DNA of 64,000 bases, from NCBI GenBank assembly GCA_963733105.1, contig CAVTCB010000016.1, positions 62,001 through 126,000 on the forward strand. The letters run 5' to 3'. Below, one piece after another: positions 17,042 to 25,495 of the stretch. This DNA comes from JAFAYN01 sp963733105. GTDB taxonomy: Bacteria; Gemmatimonadota; Gemmatimonadetes; Longimicrobiales; Longimicrobiaceae. A program made the position numbers and the translations under genes. How positions within the stretch are numbered: position 1 is the first letter of the stretch; each line of letters opens with the position of its first letter. Under the pieces are notes generated by a model. That model did no database searches. It was not told where the DNA came from and saw only the letters and a program-made list of their open reading frames with translations.

Positions 17042-17257
17042 ATGAGCCGCATCCTTCGCAACCTGCGCACGAGCATCCTGACGGCCGGCACCGCCGGGGC
17101 CCTCGGCTTCGGACTGATCCAGGCGTTCGCGGCGCCGAGCACCGCCCAGGCGGCGGCCGCCTGCGTCCAGGCGGCGTGCAACGCGGCGTGCGAGGCGCAG
17201 TGGGGGCCGTTCGCGGCCGGGTACTGCGAGAACGGCACCTGCCAGTGCGCGGTCTGA
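17042..17257 (+). CDS. Small secreted cysteine-rich peptide
   Basis: A 71-residue product with a Sec signal peptide (basic start MSRILRNLR, hydrophobic core to about 30, AQA-A type cleavage near 36-38). The mature part of about 32 residues contains six cysteines in the order C-x4-C-x3-C-x11-C-x4-C-x1-C, enough for three disulfides. GGGGAGGA lies just before the ATG. It resembles exported peptide precursors or knottin-like peptides, but I recognise no family and no modification or transport gene is adjacent. It could be a toxin, a signal, or a metal-binding peptide; the sequence does not decide. Confidence 0.75.
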   Translation: MSRILRNLRTSILTAGTAGALGFGLIQAFAAPSTAQAAAACVQAACNAACEAQWGPFAAGYCENGTCQCAV

Positions 17258-17280
17258 TCCGCGCTCCGGGATAGAACGGA

Positions 17281-17317
17281 GGGAGCGCGGGACCCTCGCA
17301 GAGGGTCCCGCGCTCCC
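17281..17317. terminator. Bidirectional terminator
   Basis: GGGAGCGCGGGACCCTC, loop GCA, and the exact complement give a 17-bp stem between the secreted-peptide gene and the convergent MmcQ/YjbR gene. Confidence 0.85.
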
Positions 17318-17673
17318 TAGCCCTCCACCAGCGCCTGCAGCTTCTTCGGCGCGACCATGCAGTACGCCTGCGCCACCTGTCCCTCCAGCTCCGCGTCGTC
17401 CACGCGGTCCAGGACCAGCCCCACCCAGCCGCTGGGGCCCACGTAGGGCGGGACGAAGAACTTCTCCGGCTCCGAGCGCACCAGCGCCTCCTGCACCCCC
17501 GGCGGCGCGTTGCACCACAGGGCGACGCGTCCGTCCTTGTGGTGGTCGTTCGCGAACATGGCGAACATCCGCTTGCGCACGCGGAAGGTGGGCTCGCCCC
17601 ACGCCTCCTTCTCCCACGCCTCGGGGAGCGCGAGACAGGCCCGCCGTACCCGGGCCAGGGGGTCGTTGCTCAT
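17317..17673 (-). CDS. MmcQ/YjbR family protein
   Basis: The 118-residue protein has the typical CyaY-like fold markers of this family: the start RRACLALPEAWEKEAWGEPTFRV, then FAMF, WCNAPPG, and the end segment FVPPYVGPSGWVGLVLD. YjbR proteins may bind DNA, but their role is not established. It lies 11 bases after the stop of the membrane-anchored protein at 17685 and is probably cotranscribed with it. Confidence 0.87.
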   Translation of the reverse strand: MSNDPLARVRRACLALPEAWEKEAWGEPTFRVRKRMFAMFANDHHKDGRVALWCNAPPGVQEALVRSEPEKFFVPPYVGPSGWVGLVLDRVDDAELEGQVAQAYCMVAPKKLQALVEG

Positions 17674-17684
17674 GGGGGTGGACG

Positions 17685-18335
17685 CTAGTGGGAGGGTGGG
17701 GTGCCGAGGTGCTCCAGCGCGGCCTCGTAGTGGCCGATGAGCCGGTGCTCCATGTCCGCGTGGTCGACGACGATGTGCGCCAGGTTGCGGTAGCTCCGGA
17801 GGAGGCCGTCCATCCCCACCGAGAGCATCTGGGCGTAGAGCACCTGCCCCGTCGCCTCCCGGCGCTGCTCGTACCCGGCCTGCTCGTGGTAGACGCGCGC
17901 GAGCTCGAGCACGGTCTCGTGCGGCATGTCGTCCAGGACGCCTCCGACCTGCGCCGAGTGCCAGGCCGTGGAGACGATGTCGCTGTCCATCAGGAAGCCC
18001 TGCGGGGCGGCGCCGGCGGGGAGGTGCGGCGCACCCATGCTCGACAGGTTCTGCAGCGTGTCCGCAAGGGCCCGGTGGTAGGCGCGCGCCCGCTCCACCT
18101 CGCGCCGGTTCTCGGTCAGCTCGGAGTGGATGCTCCGGATCGCCGCCCGCATCCGCGCGTCCTTCACCCTCTCGTCCCGCCACTCGTCCACGGCCAGCGC
18201 CAGCAGGATGCTGAGCACCACCAGCCCGGCCTGCAGCAGTGCCTCGGCGATCCAGTCCGACCGGCGCTTCTGCGGCTCGCCCGGGAGCGGCGGCCGCTCC
18301 AGCTCGGGCTCGGCGACGGGAGGTGCGGTGAGCAT
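17685..18335 (-). CDS. Single-pass membrane protein with coiled periplasmic or cytoplasmic domain
   Basis: The 216-residue protein has a proline-rich N-terminus, one hydrophobic helix at about 33-51 (LLQAGLVVLSILLALAVDEW), then a helical domain beginning RDERVKDARMRAAIRSIHSE. The combination of a membrane helix ending in AL(A/G)VDEW and a following helix with SIxxELxxN is seen in a family of small bacterial membrane proteins of unknown function. I cannot assign a role. It is divergent from the methyltransferase gene. Confidence 0.7.
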   Translation of the reverse strand: MLTAPPVAEPELERPPLPGEPQKRRSDWIAEALLQAGLVVLSILLALAVDEWRDERVKDARMRAAIRSIHSELTENRREVERARAYHRALADTLQNLSSMGAPHLPAGAAPQGFLMDSDIVSTAWHSAQVGGVLDDMPHETVLELARVYHEQAGYEQRREATGQVLYAQMLSVGMDGLLRSYRNLAHIVVDHADMEHRLIGHYEAALEHLGTPPSH

Positions 18336-18479
18336 TCGGCGGTGGCGGTCGGTGGGTGGGACACGGACACACAAGGTGCCGGGCGACGGCGGCGCGGGCA
18401 AGGATGTCGCGCTTCCGGCCGCGTCCTTGCATTCACCGGATCGGTCCGAGTGGGAGGGCACACGACAGCGGAGGTGGGC

Positions 18480-19103
18480 TTGAAGCAGACCATGGAACGG
18501 AGCGCCCCTGCTCCCGGCGCGGAGCTGGACGGCGCCCTCCGCTCGCGGATGGACTCGCTGATCGAGGAGGGGCGGGACTTCTGGGACCGCTTCGACGCCG
18601 AGGTGCGCCGGAACGACTGGCACCCCTTCGTCCCCGCCGACTACGAGCGCGTGCTGGAGACGATGCTGGCGCTGCGGGGGCCCGGGCTGCGGTTCCTGGA
18701 ATGGGGCTCGGCCACGGGTGTCATCACCATCATGGCCGACCTGCTCGGCTTCGAGGCGTACGGGATCGAGCTGGACGCGGAGCTGGTGGACGTGGCCCGC
18801 GGCCTGGCCGAAAAGTACGACTCGCGCGCGCGCTTCGCCGCGGGGAGCTTCCTCCCCACCGGCTACCGCTGGCGCCCCGCCGGCGGCGACTCCCGCCCCG
18901 GCACCATCGGCGACGGCGCCTCCGGCTACCTGGAGCTGATGCACCCGCTGGAGGACTTCGACCTGGTGTACGGCTACCCGTGGCACGGCGAGGAGGCGCT
19001 GATGCACGACCTCATGCGGCAGTACGGCGGCCGCGACGCCCGCCTCCTCATCCACGGCGCCGACGGCGTGCAGGTGTACCGCGGCGGGAAGCCCGTGGGC
19101 TGA
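18480..19103 (+). CDS. Class I SAM-dependent methyltransferase
   Basis: The 207-residue protein has a Rossmann-type motif I, FLEWGSATGVITIMA, and the acidic motif II YGIELDAELVD, as in SAM-dependent methyltransferases. Motif post-I and the strand LVYGYPWHGEE follow. The substrate is unknown. The TTG at 18480 is preferred because GCGGAGG lies five bases upstream; the ATG at 18492 is too far from it. The stop is only three bases from the convergent response regulator stop, with no terminator between. Confidence 0.75.
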   Translation: MKQTMERSAPAPGAELDGALRSRMDSLIEEGRDFWDRFDAEVRRNDWHPFVPADYERVLETMLALRGPGLRFLEWGSATGVITIMADLLGFEAYGIELDAELVDVARGLAEKYDSRARFAAGSFLPTGYRWRPAGGDSRPGTIGDGASGYLELMHPLEDFDLVYGYPWHGEEALMHDLMRQYGGRDARLLIHGADGVQVYRGGKPVG

Positions 19104-19106
19104 GCG

Positions 19107-19802
19107 CTACGGCACCACCCGGTACCCCGCCTTGCGCACCGTCAGGATGTGGCGCGGCTCCGCGGGGTCGTCCTCCAGCTTGCGGCGCAGCTCGGCCACG
19201 TGCGTGTCCACCGTGCGCGTCACCACGGCCGCGCGGTGCCCCCACACTTCGCGCAGCAGGTCCAGCCGCGACGCCACCGCCCCCCGCCGCCGCAGCAGCA
19301 CCAGGAGCAGGTCGAACTCCTTGGGCGTCAGCGGCACCGCCTCCCCCCGCCGGCACACCGTGCGCGTGGCCGGGTCCACCACCACCTCCCCGAAGCGCTC
19401 GGTCTCGCCGCCCTCGCCCGCCGCCTTCGCCCCCGCCTTCCCCGTGCGCCGCAGCAGCGCCTCCACCCGCGCCAGCAGCTCCAGCACCCCGAACGGCTTG
19501 GTCACGTAGTCGTCCGCCCCCAGGCGGAAGCCGCGCACCTTGTCCGCCTCCTCGCCCCGGGCGGTGAGGATCAGCACCGGGACGTCGATCCCCTCCTCCC
19601 GGATGGCCCGGAGCACCCGGTAGCCGTCCAGCCCGGGGAGCATCAGGTCCAGGATCACCAGCTCCGGGCGCCAGTCCTGCACCCGCGCGAAGCCGCGCAG
19701 GCCGTCCCCCGCCACCTCCACCTCGTAGCCCTCGATCTCCAGGTTGTTGCGGAGGCCGAACGCCAGGTCCGGGTTGTCCTCCACCACCAGTATGCGCGTC
19801 AC
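19107..19802 (-). CDS. OmpR/PhoB family response regulator
   Basis: The 231-residue regulator has a receiver domain with acidic pocket VVEDN, phosphoacceptor in VILDLMLPG (Asp about 52), threonine in ILTARG and lysine in TKPF, followed by a winged-helix effector domain ending HILTVRKAGYRVVP. It acts as a transcription factor when phosphorylated by the coupled kinase. It starts with a GTG that overlaps the kinase stop by four bases (GTGA), so translation is coupled. A three-part direct repeat upstream of the kinase gene (21518-21545) has the geometry of a binding site for this family. Confidence 0.93.
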   Translation of the reverse strand: MTRILVVEDNPDLAFGLRNNLEIEGYEVEVAGDGLRGFARVQDWRPELVILDLMLPGLDGYRVLRAIREEGIDVPVLILTARGEEADKVRGFRLGADDYVTKPFGVLELLARVEALLRRTGKAGAKAAGEGGETERFGEVVVDPATRTVCRRGEAVPLTPKEFDLLLVLLRRRGAVASRLDLLREVWGHRAAVVTRTVDTHVAELRRKLEDDPAEPRHILTVRKAGYRVVP

Positions 19803-21472
19803 GCCGCCGCTCCCTCGCCCGGGTCCCCCGCCGCGCCGTCCCCGCGGCCCGGCGTCCGCTCCGCCCCGGGGAGCTCCAGGACGAAGCGCGCCCCCCCTCC
19901 CGGCGCGTCCTCCACCCCGGCGCGCCCGCCGTGCAGCTCCACCAGCTCCGCCACCACCGCCAGCCCGATCCCGCTCCCCCCCACCGCCCCCTCCGTGTCG
20001 CGCGCCAGGCGGCGGTACGGCTCCCAGATCCGGCGCCGCTCCGCCACGGGGATGCCGGGGCCCTGGTCGTCCACCCGGATGCGCACCCACCCCCCCGCCG
20101 CCTCCATCGCCACCGTCACCGTCTGCCCCGCGGGGCCGTACTTGAGCGCGTTGTCCACCAGGTTCAGCAGCATCTGGCGGAGCGCGCCGCGGTCCACCGT
20201 GGCGGTGACCCCCTCCTCCAGCTCCGCGTGCAGCTCCGTCTGCCGCGCGCGGGCCACCGGCGCGAAGCCCTCCAGCGCCTCCCGCACCTCCGGGGCGACC
20301 TCCGTGGGGACCGGGCACACGTGCGTGGCCCGCCGCTCCGAGCGGGAGAAGAGGAGGACGTTCTCCACCAGGTGCGTCAGCCGGCGCGCCTCCTGGTCGA
20401 TGATGCGGAGCGAGCGGTTCGCCTCCTCCTCCGAGCGCACCCGCCCCAGGAGGAGCGTCTCCGCGAACATGCGGATCTGCGCCAGCGGCGTGCGCAGCTC
20501 GTGCGACACCCCCGAGACGAAGTCGCTGCGCAGCCGCGCCAGCTCGCTCTGCCGGCGGAGCTGCACCACCGCCACCGCGATCAGCCCCGCGGTCAGCCCC
20601 AGGAGCCCCAGGAGGAGGGGGAGCCGCGAGCGGGGGAGGCCGCCGATCACCATCCGCTCCGCCGCGGACGGGCGCAGCGCCACCCGTCCCGTCAGCCCCC
20701 CGTAGCGCACCCCGATGGTGTCCTTCTCCGCGAAGGTCGCCGGGTAGGAGGCGCGGGAGCGGTAGACCACCCGCCCCGCCGGGTCCATCACCGTCACCGA
20801 GACCATGGAGTCGTTGGGGGCGCCGTCCATCAGCGTGGGGGGGAGGAGGGGCATCCGCTCCAGCACCCTCCCGAACACCGCGCCCAGCGCGGCGGGGTCC
20901 GTCTCGAAGCCGTAGGCGAAGAGCGGCTTCCCCGCGCTGTCCACGCGCACCATGTACCCGAAGGCGCGGGACCGCCCCCCCACGTCCGCCACCAGCGCGC
21001 CGGTGAAGCTGGGCTCCCCCTCTATGGTGTGGGTGCGGGACAGCGTGTCCGCCAGCCAGCGGTACACCTCCGGGCGGGGGGACGGGTCCGTGGTGGCGAA
21101 GGAGCCCGCGCGCAGGTCCACCCGGAACCAGGAGCGCACCGACGCCACCGCGTAGCACGACCTGCACCGCTCCTCCCGCCCCTTCACCACGAAGCCGGGC
21201 GGCGGGAGGGGCTTCTCGGGGTGCACCATCTCCGCCGGGCCCAGCTCCGCCCAGACGGCCGAGTAGATCCCCTGCTTGGCGTGGCGGGCGAACTGGAACG
21301 CCGAGAAGAAGGCGTAGTCGCGCACCGTGCGCTCCGCCGCCTCGCGATGCGAGCGGGCGGCGCGCTGCGCCTCGAACGTCAGCACCCCCGCCAGCCCCAG
21401 GGCCAGGAGGAGGAGCGCGACGACCAGGCCGGGCCGCGGCGGGGCGGCGGGCCTGCGGTGGAAGGTCTTCAT
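19799..21472 (-). CDS. Membrane sensor histidine kinase with CxxC in its sensor domain
   Basis: The 557-residue kinase has TM1 at 16-33, a periplasmic sensor of about 245 residues, TM2 at 283-303, a phosphoacceptor histidine at 324 (SHELRTPLA) and an HATPase domain (NLVDNALKYGP, DDQGPGIP, GSGIGLAV). The sensor contains CRSC at 103-106, which could bind a metal or act as a thiol switch; a heme is unlikely because there is no CxxCH. No ribosome-binding site precedes the ATG, and a possible -10 (TAGATT, 21485-21480) would start transcription at or next to the ATG, so the mRNA may be leaderless. It forms an operon with the response regulator. Confidence 0.9.
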   Translation of the reverse strand: MKTFHRRPAAPPRPGLVVALLLLALGLAGVLTFEAQRAARSHREAAERTVRDYAFFSAFQFARHAKQGIYSAVWAELGPAEMVHPEKPLPPPGFVVKGREERCRSCYAVASVRSWFRVDLRAGSFATTDPSPRPEVYRWLADTLSRTHTIEGEPSFTGALVADVGGRSRAFGYMVRVDSAGKPLFAYGFETDPAALGAVFGRVLERMPLLPPTLMDGAPNDSMVSVTVMDPAGRVVYRSRASYPATFAEKDTIGVRYGGLTGRVALRPSAAERMVIGGLPRSRLPLLLGLLGLTAGLIAVAVVQLRRQSELARLRSDFVSGVSHELRTPLAQIRMFAETLLLGRVRSEEEANRSLRIIDQEARRLTHLVENVLLFSRSERRATHVCPVPTEVAPEVREALEGFAPVARARQTELHAELEEGVTATVDRGALRQMLLNLVDNALKYGPAGQTVTVAMEAAGGWVRIRVDDQGPGIPVAERRRIWEPYRRLARDTEGAVGGSGIGLAVVAELVELHGGRAGVEDAPGGGARFVLELPGAERTPGRGDGAAGDPGEGAAA

Positions 21473-21517
21473 GCGCCCAAATCTACCGGGCGCGCCCCGG
21501 GAGCGGGTAGGGACGCG

Positions 21518-21545
21518 GTCAGGGGCGTGTCAGGAACGCGTCAGG
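21518..21545 (-). promoter_or_regulatory. Three 11-bp direct repeats, candidate response-regulator operator
   Basis: GTCAGG occurs at 21518, 21529 and 21540, exactly one helical turn apart; on the minus strand this reads CCTGAC-N5 three times. OmpR/PhoB family regulators bind such 11-bp-spaced direct repeats. The site lies 46-73 bp upstream of the kinase gene and 12 bp from the -35 of the rmuC promoter, so it could control both. Confidence 0.65.
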
Positions 21546-21556
21546 AGGCGCGCGGG

Positions 21557-21585
21557 TTGACACGCCCCCGCCGCGCGGGGATCTT
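21557..21585 (+). promoter_or_regulatory. Promoter of rmuC
   Basis: TTGACA at 21557-21562, a 17-nt spacer and GATCTT at 21580-21585, 42 nt before the rmuC start. Confidence 0.6.
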
Positions 21586-21626
21586 GCGCGGAGCCCCTCA
21601 CCTCCCCGCACCGCACCCGCTCCCGC

Positions 21627-22901
21627 ATGGACACGCTCCTCCTCCTCCTCGCCGCCCTCGCCGGGGCGCTCGCCGCGTGGGCCGTGGCCCGCGCCCGCGC
21701 CGCCGAGCGTCGGGCGGAGGAGTGGAAGGCCGCCGCCGCGGAGCGGGAGGAGCGGCTGGAGGAGAGCCGCGCCGACGCCTCCGGGCTCCGCGCCGCCCTG
21801 GCCGAAGCCCACGGCCGCGCCGAGGAGGAGCGCCGCGCCTGGGAGGCGCAGCGGGCGCTCCTGGAAGCGTCCGAGCGGCGGCTGGGGGAGTCGTTCCGCG
21901 CCCTCTCCGCCGAGGATCTGGCCCGGCGCGAGCACTCCATCGACCAGACCGTGCGCCCCCTGCGCGAGTCGCTGGACCGCGTCACCGAGCGGCTCCGCGA
22001 GATCGAGGTGGACCGGGCCGGGTCGTACGCCGCGCTCACCGAGCAGGTCCGCTCCCTCGCCCTCTCGCAGGTGGAGCTGCAGCGGCAGACCGGGAGCCTG
22101 GTGACCGCGCTGCGGGCGCCGCAGGTGCGCGGGCGCTGGGGGGAGATCCAGCTCCGCCGGGTGGTGGAGCTGGCGGGGATGCAGGAGCACTGCGACTACG
22201 TGGAGCAGGCCACCGCCCGGACCGAGGGCGGGCGCCTCCGCCCCGACCTCCTGGTCCGCCTCCCCAACCGCAAGCACGTGGTGGTGGACTCCAAGACCCC
22301 GCTCCACGCCTACCTCCTGGCGCTGGAGGCCGGCGACGAGGCCGCGCGCGCCGCGCACCTCCGCGACCACGCTCGCCAGGTCCGCACGCACCTCCAGAAG
22401 CTGGGCGCCAAGTCGTACTGGGAGCAGTTCGAGGCCTCCCCCGAGTTCGTGGTCCTCTTCCTCCCGGGGGAGACCTTCTTCAGCGCCGCGCTGGAGCAGG
22501 ACCCGTCGCTGATCGAAGCCGGCGTGGAGCAGGGGGTGATCCTGGCCACCCCCACCACCCTGATCGCCCTGCTGCGCGCCGTGGCCTACGGCTGGCGCCA
22601 GGAGCGCATCGCCGGGAACGCGCAGCGGATCAGCGAGCTGGGGAGGGAGCTGTACGGGAGAGTGCGCGTCCTGGCCGGGCACTTCGAGGAGCTGCGCCGC
22701 GGGCTGGACCGCAGCGTGGCCTCCTACAACCGCGCCGCCGCCTCGCTGGAGTCGCGGGTGCTGGTGGGCGCCCGCCGCTTCCGCGACCTGGGCGCCGCCG
22801 ACGGCGACGAGCTGGAGCCCCCGGCCCGCATCGACCGCGCGGCGCGGGGCTTCGCCGGGGCCGAGCTGGCAGGGGCGGGGGAGGAAGCCGCCGCGGACTA
22901 G
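21627..22901 (+). CDS. rmuC: DNA recombination protein RmuC
   Basis: The 424-residue protein has an N-terminal hydrophobic anchor (2-22), a long coiled coil to about 165, and the RmuC nuclease-like core with RGRWGEIQLRRVVELAGM, the active-site-like pattern LRPDLLVRLPN.KHVVVDSK, and the closing VILATPTTLIALLRAVAYGW. RmuC limits DNA inversions at short inverted repeats and belongs to the PD-(D/E)xK superfamily. Length and order match the family. It has its own promoter and is convergent with the GAF kinase gene, nine bases away. Confidence 0.93.
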   Translation: MDTLLLLLAALAGALAAWAVARARAAERRAEEWKAAAAEREERLEESRADASGLRAALAEAHGRAEEERRAWEAQRALLEASERRLGESFRALSAEDLARREHSIDQTVRPLRESLDRVTERLREIEVDRAGSYAALTEQVRSLALSQVELQRQTGSLVTALRAPQVRGRWGEIQLRRVVELAGMQEHCDYVEQATARTEGGRLRPDLLVRLPNRKHVVVDSKTPLHAYLLALEAGDEAARAAHLRDHARQVRTHLQKLGAKSYWEQFEASPEFVVLFLPGETFFSAALEQDPSLIEAGVEQGVILATPTTLIALLRAVAYGWRQERIAGNAQRISELGRELYGRVRVLAGHFEELRRGLDRSVASYNRAAASLESRVLVGARRFRDLGAADGDELEPPARIDRAARGFAGAELAGAGEEAAAD

Positions 22902-22910
22902 GGGGCGGCC

Positions 22911-24077
22911 CTACTCCCGGCGGAGGGGGAGGAAGAGGGTGAAGGCCGAGCCCTCCCCCAGCGTGCTCTCCACCGTCAGGTCGCCCCCCATGGCGCGGGC
23001 CAGGCGGCGGGAGAGCGCCAGCCCCAGCCCGTTCCCCGGCTTCGGCTCCTCCCCCCGCCCGGTGGGGAGCTGCATGAACTCCTCGAACACCGCGTCCTCC
23101 GTTCCCGCGGGGAGCCCCGGCCCCGTGTCGCGCACCGTGATCCAGGTGCGCGCGCCGTGCACCCCCGCCTGCACGCGCACCTCCCCCCGCTCCGTGAACT
23201 TCACCGCGTTCCCCAGCAGGTTCACCAGGATCTGCCGCACCCGCACCGGGTCCACCACCACCGTCTCGTCCCCCGCCCGGTCCAGCTCCGGGCGCAGCGG
23301 GAGCCCCTTGGCGCGCGCCTGGGGCTCCACCTCCAGGAGCGCGTCGTCCACCAGCTCCCCCAGGCGCACCGGCTCCGGGCGCAGCTCCACCCGCCCCGCG
23401 TCCAGCTTCGCCAGGTCCAGGATGTCGTTCACCAGCTCGGTGAGGTGCGCCGCCACCTGCGAGATCCGCTCCACCATCTCCTGCTGCTTCGACGACAGGT
23501 CGCCCACGATCCCGTCCGCCAGCAGCTCGCTGTACCCCACGATCGCCGCGATCGGGGTGCGCAGGTCGTGGCTCATCGCCGAGAAGAAGCGGTCGCGGCC
23601 CTGCGTGGAGCGCCGCAGCTCGTGGTGCAGGCGGGCGTTGTGCAGCGCCACCGCCGTGTGCACCGCCAGCGTCTCCGCCAGCTGGGTCGTCTCCGGGCGC
23701 ACCCCCGCCGGGTCGCGCCAGGCCAGGAGGAGCACCCCGCGCACCTCGTCCCCGTGGCGGAGGGGGGCCGCCACCGCCGCCCGGAGCCCGTCCGGCCCCG
23801 CGGGGAGGTCTCGCTCCACCCGGCACTCCCCGGCCCGCAGCGCCCCGGACGCCACCTCCGGGAGCGGCTCGGGGAGCGGGAGGCCGCGCCAGTCCGGGAG
23901 CGGCCTCCCGTCCGCCCACGCCGGCCCCGCCACCACCGCCGTCGCGAAGTCCGCGTGGAAGAGCCGGAGCGCGTGCTCGCGGACCGTCTCCAGGATCTCG
24001 TCACCCTCCAGGCTCGAAGAGGCGGCGACGGCCGCCTCCCGGAGGATCTCCAGCTCACGACCCAGCTCCGACGGCAT
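22911..24077 (-). CDS. GAF-domain sensor histidine kinase
   Basis: The 388-residue soluble kinase has a GAF domain (about 15-165), the phosphoacceptor motif MSHDLRTPIAAIVGYSEL, and HATPase boxes NLLGNAVKFTE, RDTGPGLP and GNGLGLALSRR. The start at ATG 24077 follows GGGAGAG; the frame is open to 24164 but upstream residues are not kinase-like. There is no receiver domain or adjacent regulator, so it is an orphan, probably sensing a small ligand in the cytoplasm. It is divergent from the RlmI-like gene. Confidence 0.87.
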   Translation of the reverse strand: MPSELGRELEILREAAVAASSSLEGDEILETVREHALRLFHADFATAVVAGPAWADGRPLPDWRGLPLPEPLPEVASGALRAGECRVERDLPAGPDGLRAAVAAPLRHGDEVRGVLLLAWRDPAGVRPETTQLAETLAVHTAVALHNARLHHELRRSTQGRDRFFSAMSHDLRTPIAAIVGYSELLADGIVGDLSSKQQEMVERISQVAAHLTELVNDILDLAKLDAGRVELRPEPVRLGELVDDALLEVEPQARAKGLPLRPELDRAGDETVVVDPVRVRQILVNLLGNAVKFTERGEVRVQAGVHGARTWITVRDTGPGLPAGTEDAVFEEFMQLPTGRGEEPKPGNGLGLALSRRLARAMGGDLTVESTLGEGSAFTLFLPLRRE

Positions 24078-24256
24078 GGCGAGACTCTCCCGGAGACGTA
24101 ACGGCGGTCGGCGCCCGGCCCGGAAGATGCCGGGCCCGCGGCGCGGGTGGCGCCCGGCCCGCAAGTTCCGTGCGGCGCGCGGGGCGGGTGTTATCTTGGG
24201 GCCGCGCCGCCGCGGACGCCAGCCGCGGCCCCCGTCCCGAAGCAGACCAGGCCCTC

Positions 24257-25441
24257 ATGCTCCCACCGCTCCGCCTGAAGAAGAACGAAGACCGCCGCAT
24301 CCGCGCCGGGCACCTCTGGGTGTTCAGCAACGAGGTGGACGTGGCCCACACCCCGCTCGTCGCCTTCGAGCCCGGCGCCGCCGTGCAGCTCCAGGACTCC
24401 CGCGGGGCTCCGCTCGGCGCGGCGTACGTGAACCCGCGCTCCCTGATCGCCGCGCGGCTGGTGAGCCGCGACCCCTCGCGCCCCCTGGACGGCGCCCTCC
24501 TGCGCGAGCGGATCGCGCGCGCCCTCGCGCTGCGCGAGCGCCTGTTCCCCGCGCCCTTCTACCGCCTGGTGTACGGCGAGGGGGACGGGCTCCCCGGGCT
24601 GGTGGTGGACCGCTTCGGCGGCGTGCTGGTGGCCCAGCTCACCACCGCCGGGATGGAGCGCGTGCGCGACGAGGTGGTCGCCGCCCTGGAGGATACGCTG
24701 CGCCCCGCCGGCATCCTCCTGCGCAACGACGTCTCCGGCCGCGCCCTGGAGGGGCTCGACTCCTACGTCGAGGTCGCGCGGGGGGAGGTGCCCGACCACG
24801 TGGAGCTGGAGGAGAACGGCGTCCGCTTCCGGGCTCCGCTCGCCGCGGGGCAGAAGACCGGGTGGTTCTACGACCACCGGATGAGCCGCGCCCGGCTGCA
24901 GGCGTACGCCCGCGGCCGCCGCGTGCTGGACGTGTTCAGCTACGTCGGCGGGTGGGGGGTGCAGGCCGCCGCCGCCGGCGCCGCCGAGGCGGTGTGCGTG
25001 GACGCCTCCGACTTCGCCCTGGGCGAGGTGCGCGGGAACGCCGCGCTGAACGGCGTGGAGGACCGGGTGCGGACCCGCCGGGGCGACGCCTTCGAGGTGC
25101 TGCGGGAGCTGGTGGGGGCGGGGGAGCGCTTCGAGGTGGTGGTCCTCGACCCCCCCGCGTTCATCAAGCGGAAGAAGGACCAGAAGGCCGGCGAGGAGGC
25201 GTACCGCCGTATGACGCAGCTGGGGATGGAGGCGCTCGCGCCGGACGGCGTCCTGGTGTCCGCCTCCTGCTCGTTCCACATGCCCCGCGAGGCGCTGCAG
25301 GACGCTCTGCTGCGCGCGGGTCGTCGGCTGGGGCGCGAGGTGCAGGTGCTGGAGGAGGGGAGTCAGGGTCCGGACCACCCGGTGCATCCGGCGATTCCCG
25401 AGACGCGCTATCTGAAGGCGTTCTTCGCGCGGGTTTCCTGA
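24257..25441 (+). CDS. RlmI-like 23S rRNA (cytosine-C5) methyltransferase
   Basis: The 394-residue protein has the order of RlmI/RlmK-type enzymes: an N-terminal PUA-like domain (LKKNEDRRIRAGHLWVFSNE), a central EEHEAD-type beta hairpin region (GLPGLVVDRFG), and a C-terminal SAM domain with VLDVFSYVGGWGVQAA, the acidic VDAS, and the motif IV VVLDPPAFIKRKK. The catalytic cysteine lies in SASCSFHMPR. These enzymes methylate C5 of a cytosine in 23S rRNA; the exact position is not predictable. The ATG at 24257 has little ribosome-binding sequence upstream. Confidence 0.9.
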   Translation: MLPPLRLKKNEDRRIRAGHLWVFSNEVDVAHTPLVAFEPGAAVQLQDSRGAPLGAAYVNPRSLIAARLVSRDPSRPLDGALLRERIARALALRERLFPAPFYRLVYGEGDGLPGLVVDRFGGVLVAQLTTAGMERVRDEVVAALEDTLRPAGILLRNDVSGRALEGLDSYVEVARGEVPDHVELEENGVRFRAPLAAGQKTGWFYDHRMSRARLQAYARGRRVLDVFSYVGGWGVQAAAAGAAEAVCVDASDFALGEVRGNAALNGVEDRVRTRRGDAFEVLRELVGAGERFEVVVLDPPAFIKRKKDQKAGEEAYRRMTQLGMEALAPDGVLVSASCSFHMPREALQDALLRAGRRLGREVQVLEEGSQGPDHPVHPAIPETRYLKAFFARVS

Positions 25442-25495
25442 ACGGCGGGTTCGGGCGTGTCCCCCCTGGCGGGGGGCCGGGCTTCGCGCGGAGTA

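Noticed and set aside
21160..21172. Heme-binding motif in the kinase sensor
   Set aside because: The motif is CRSCY; the histidine needed for a c-type heme (CxxCH) is missing.
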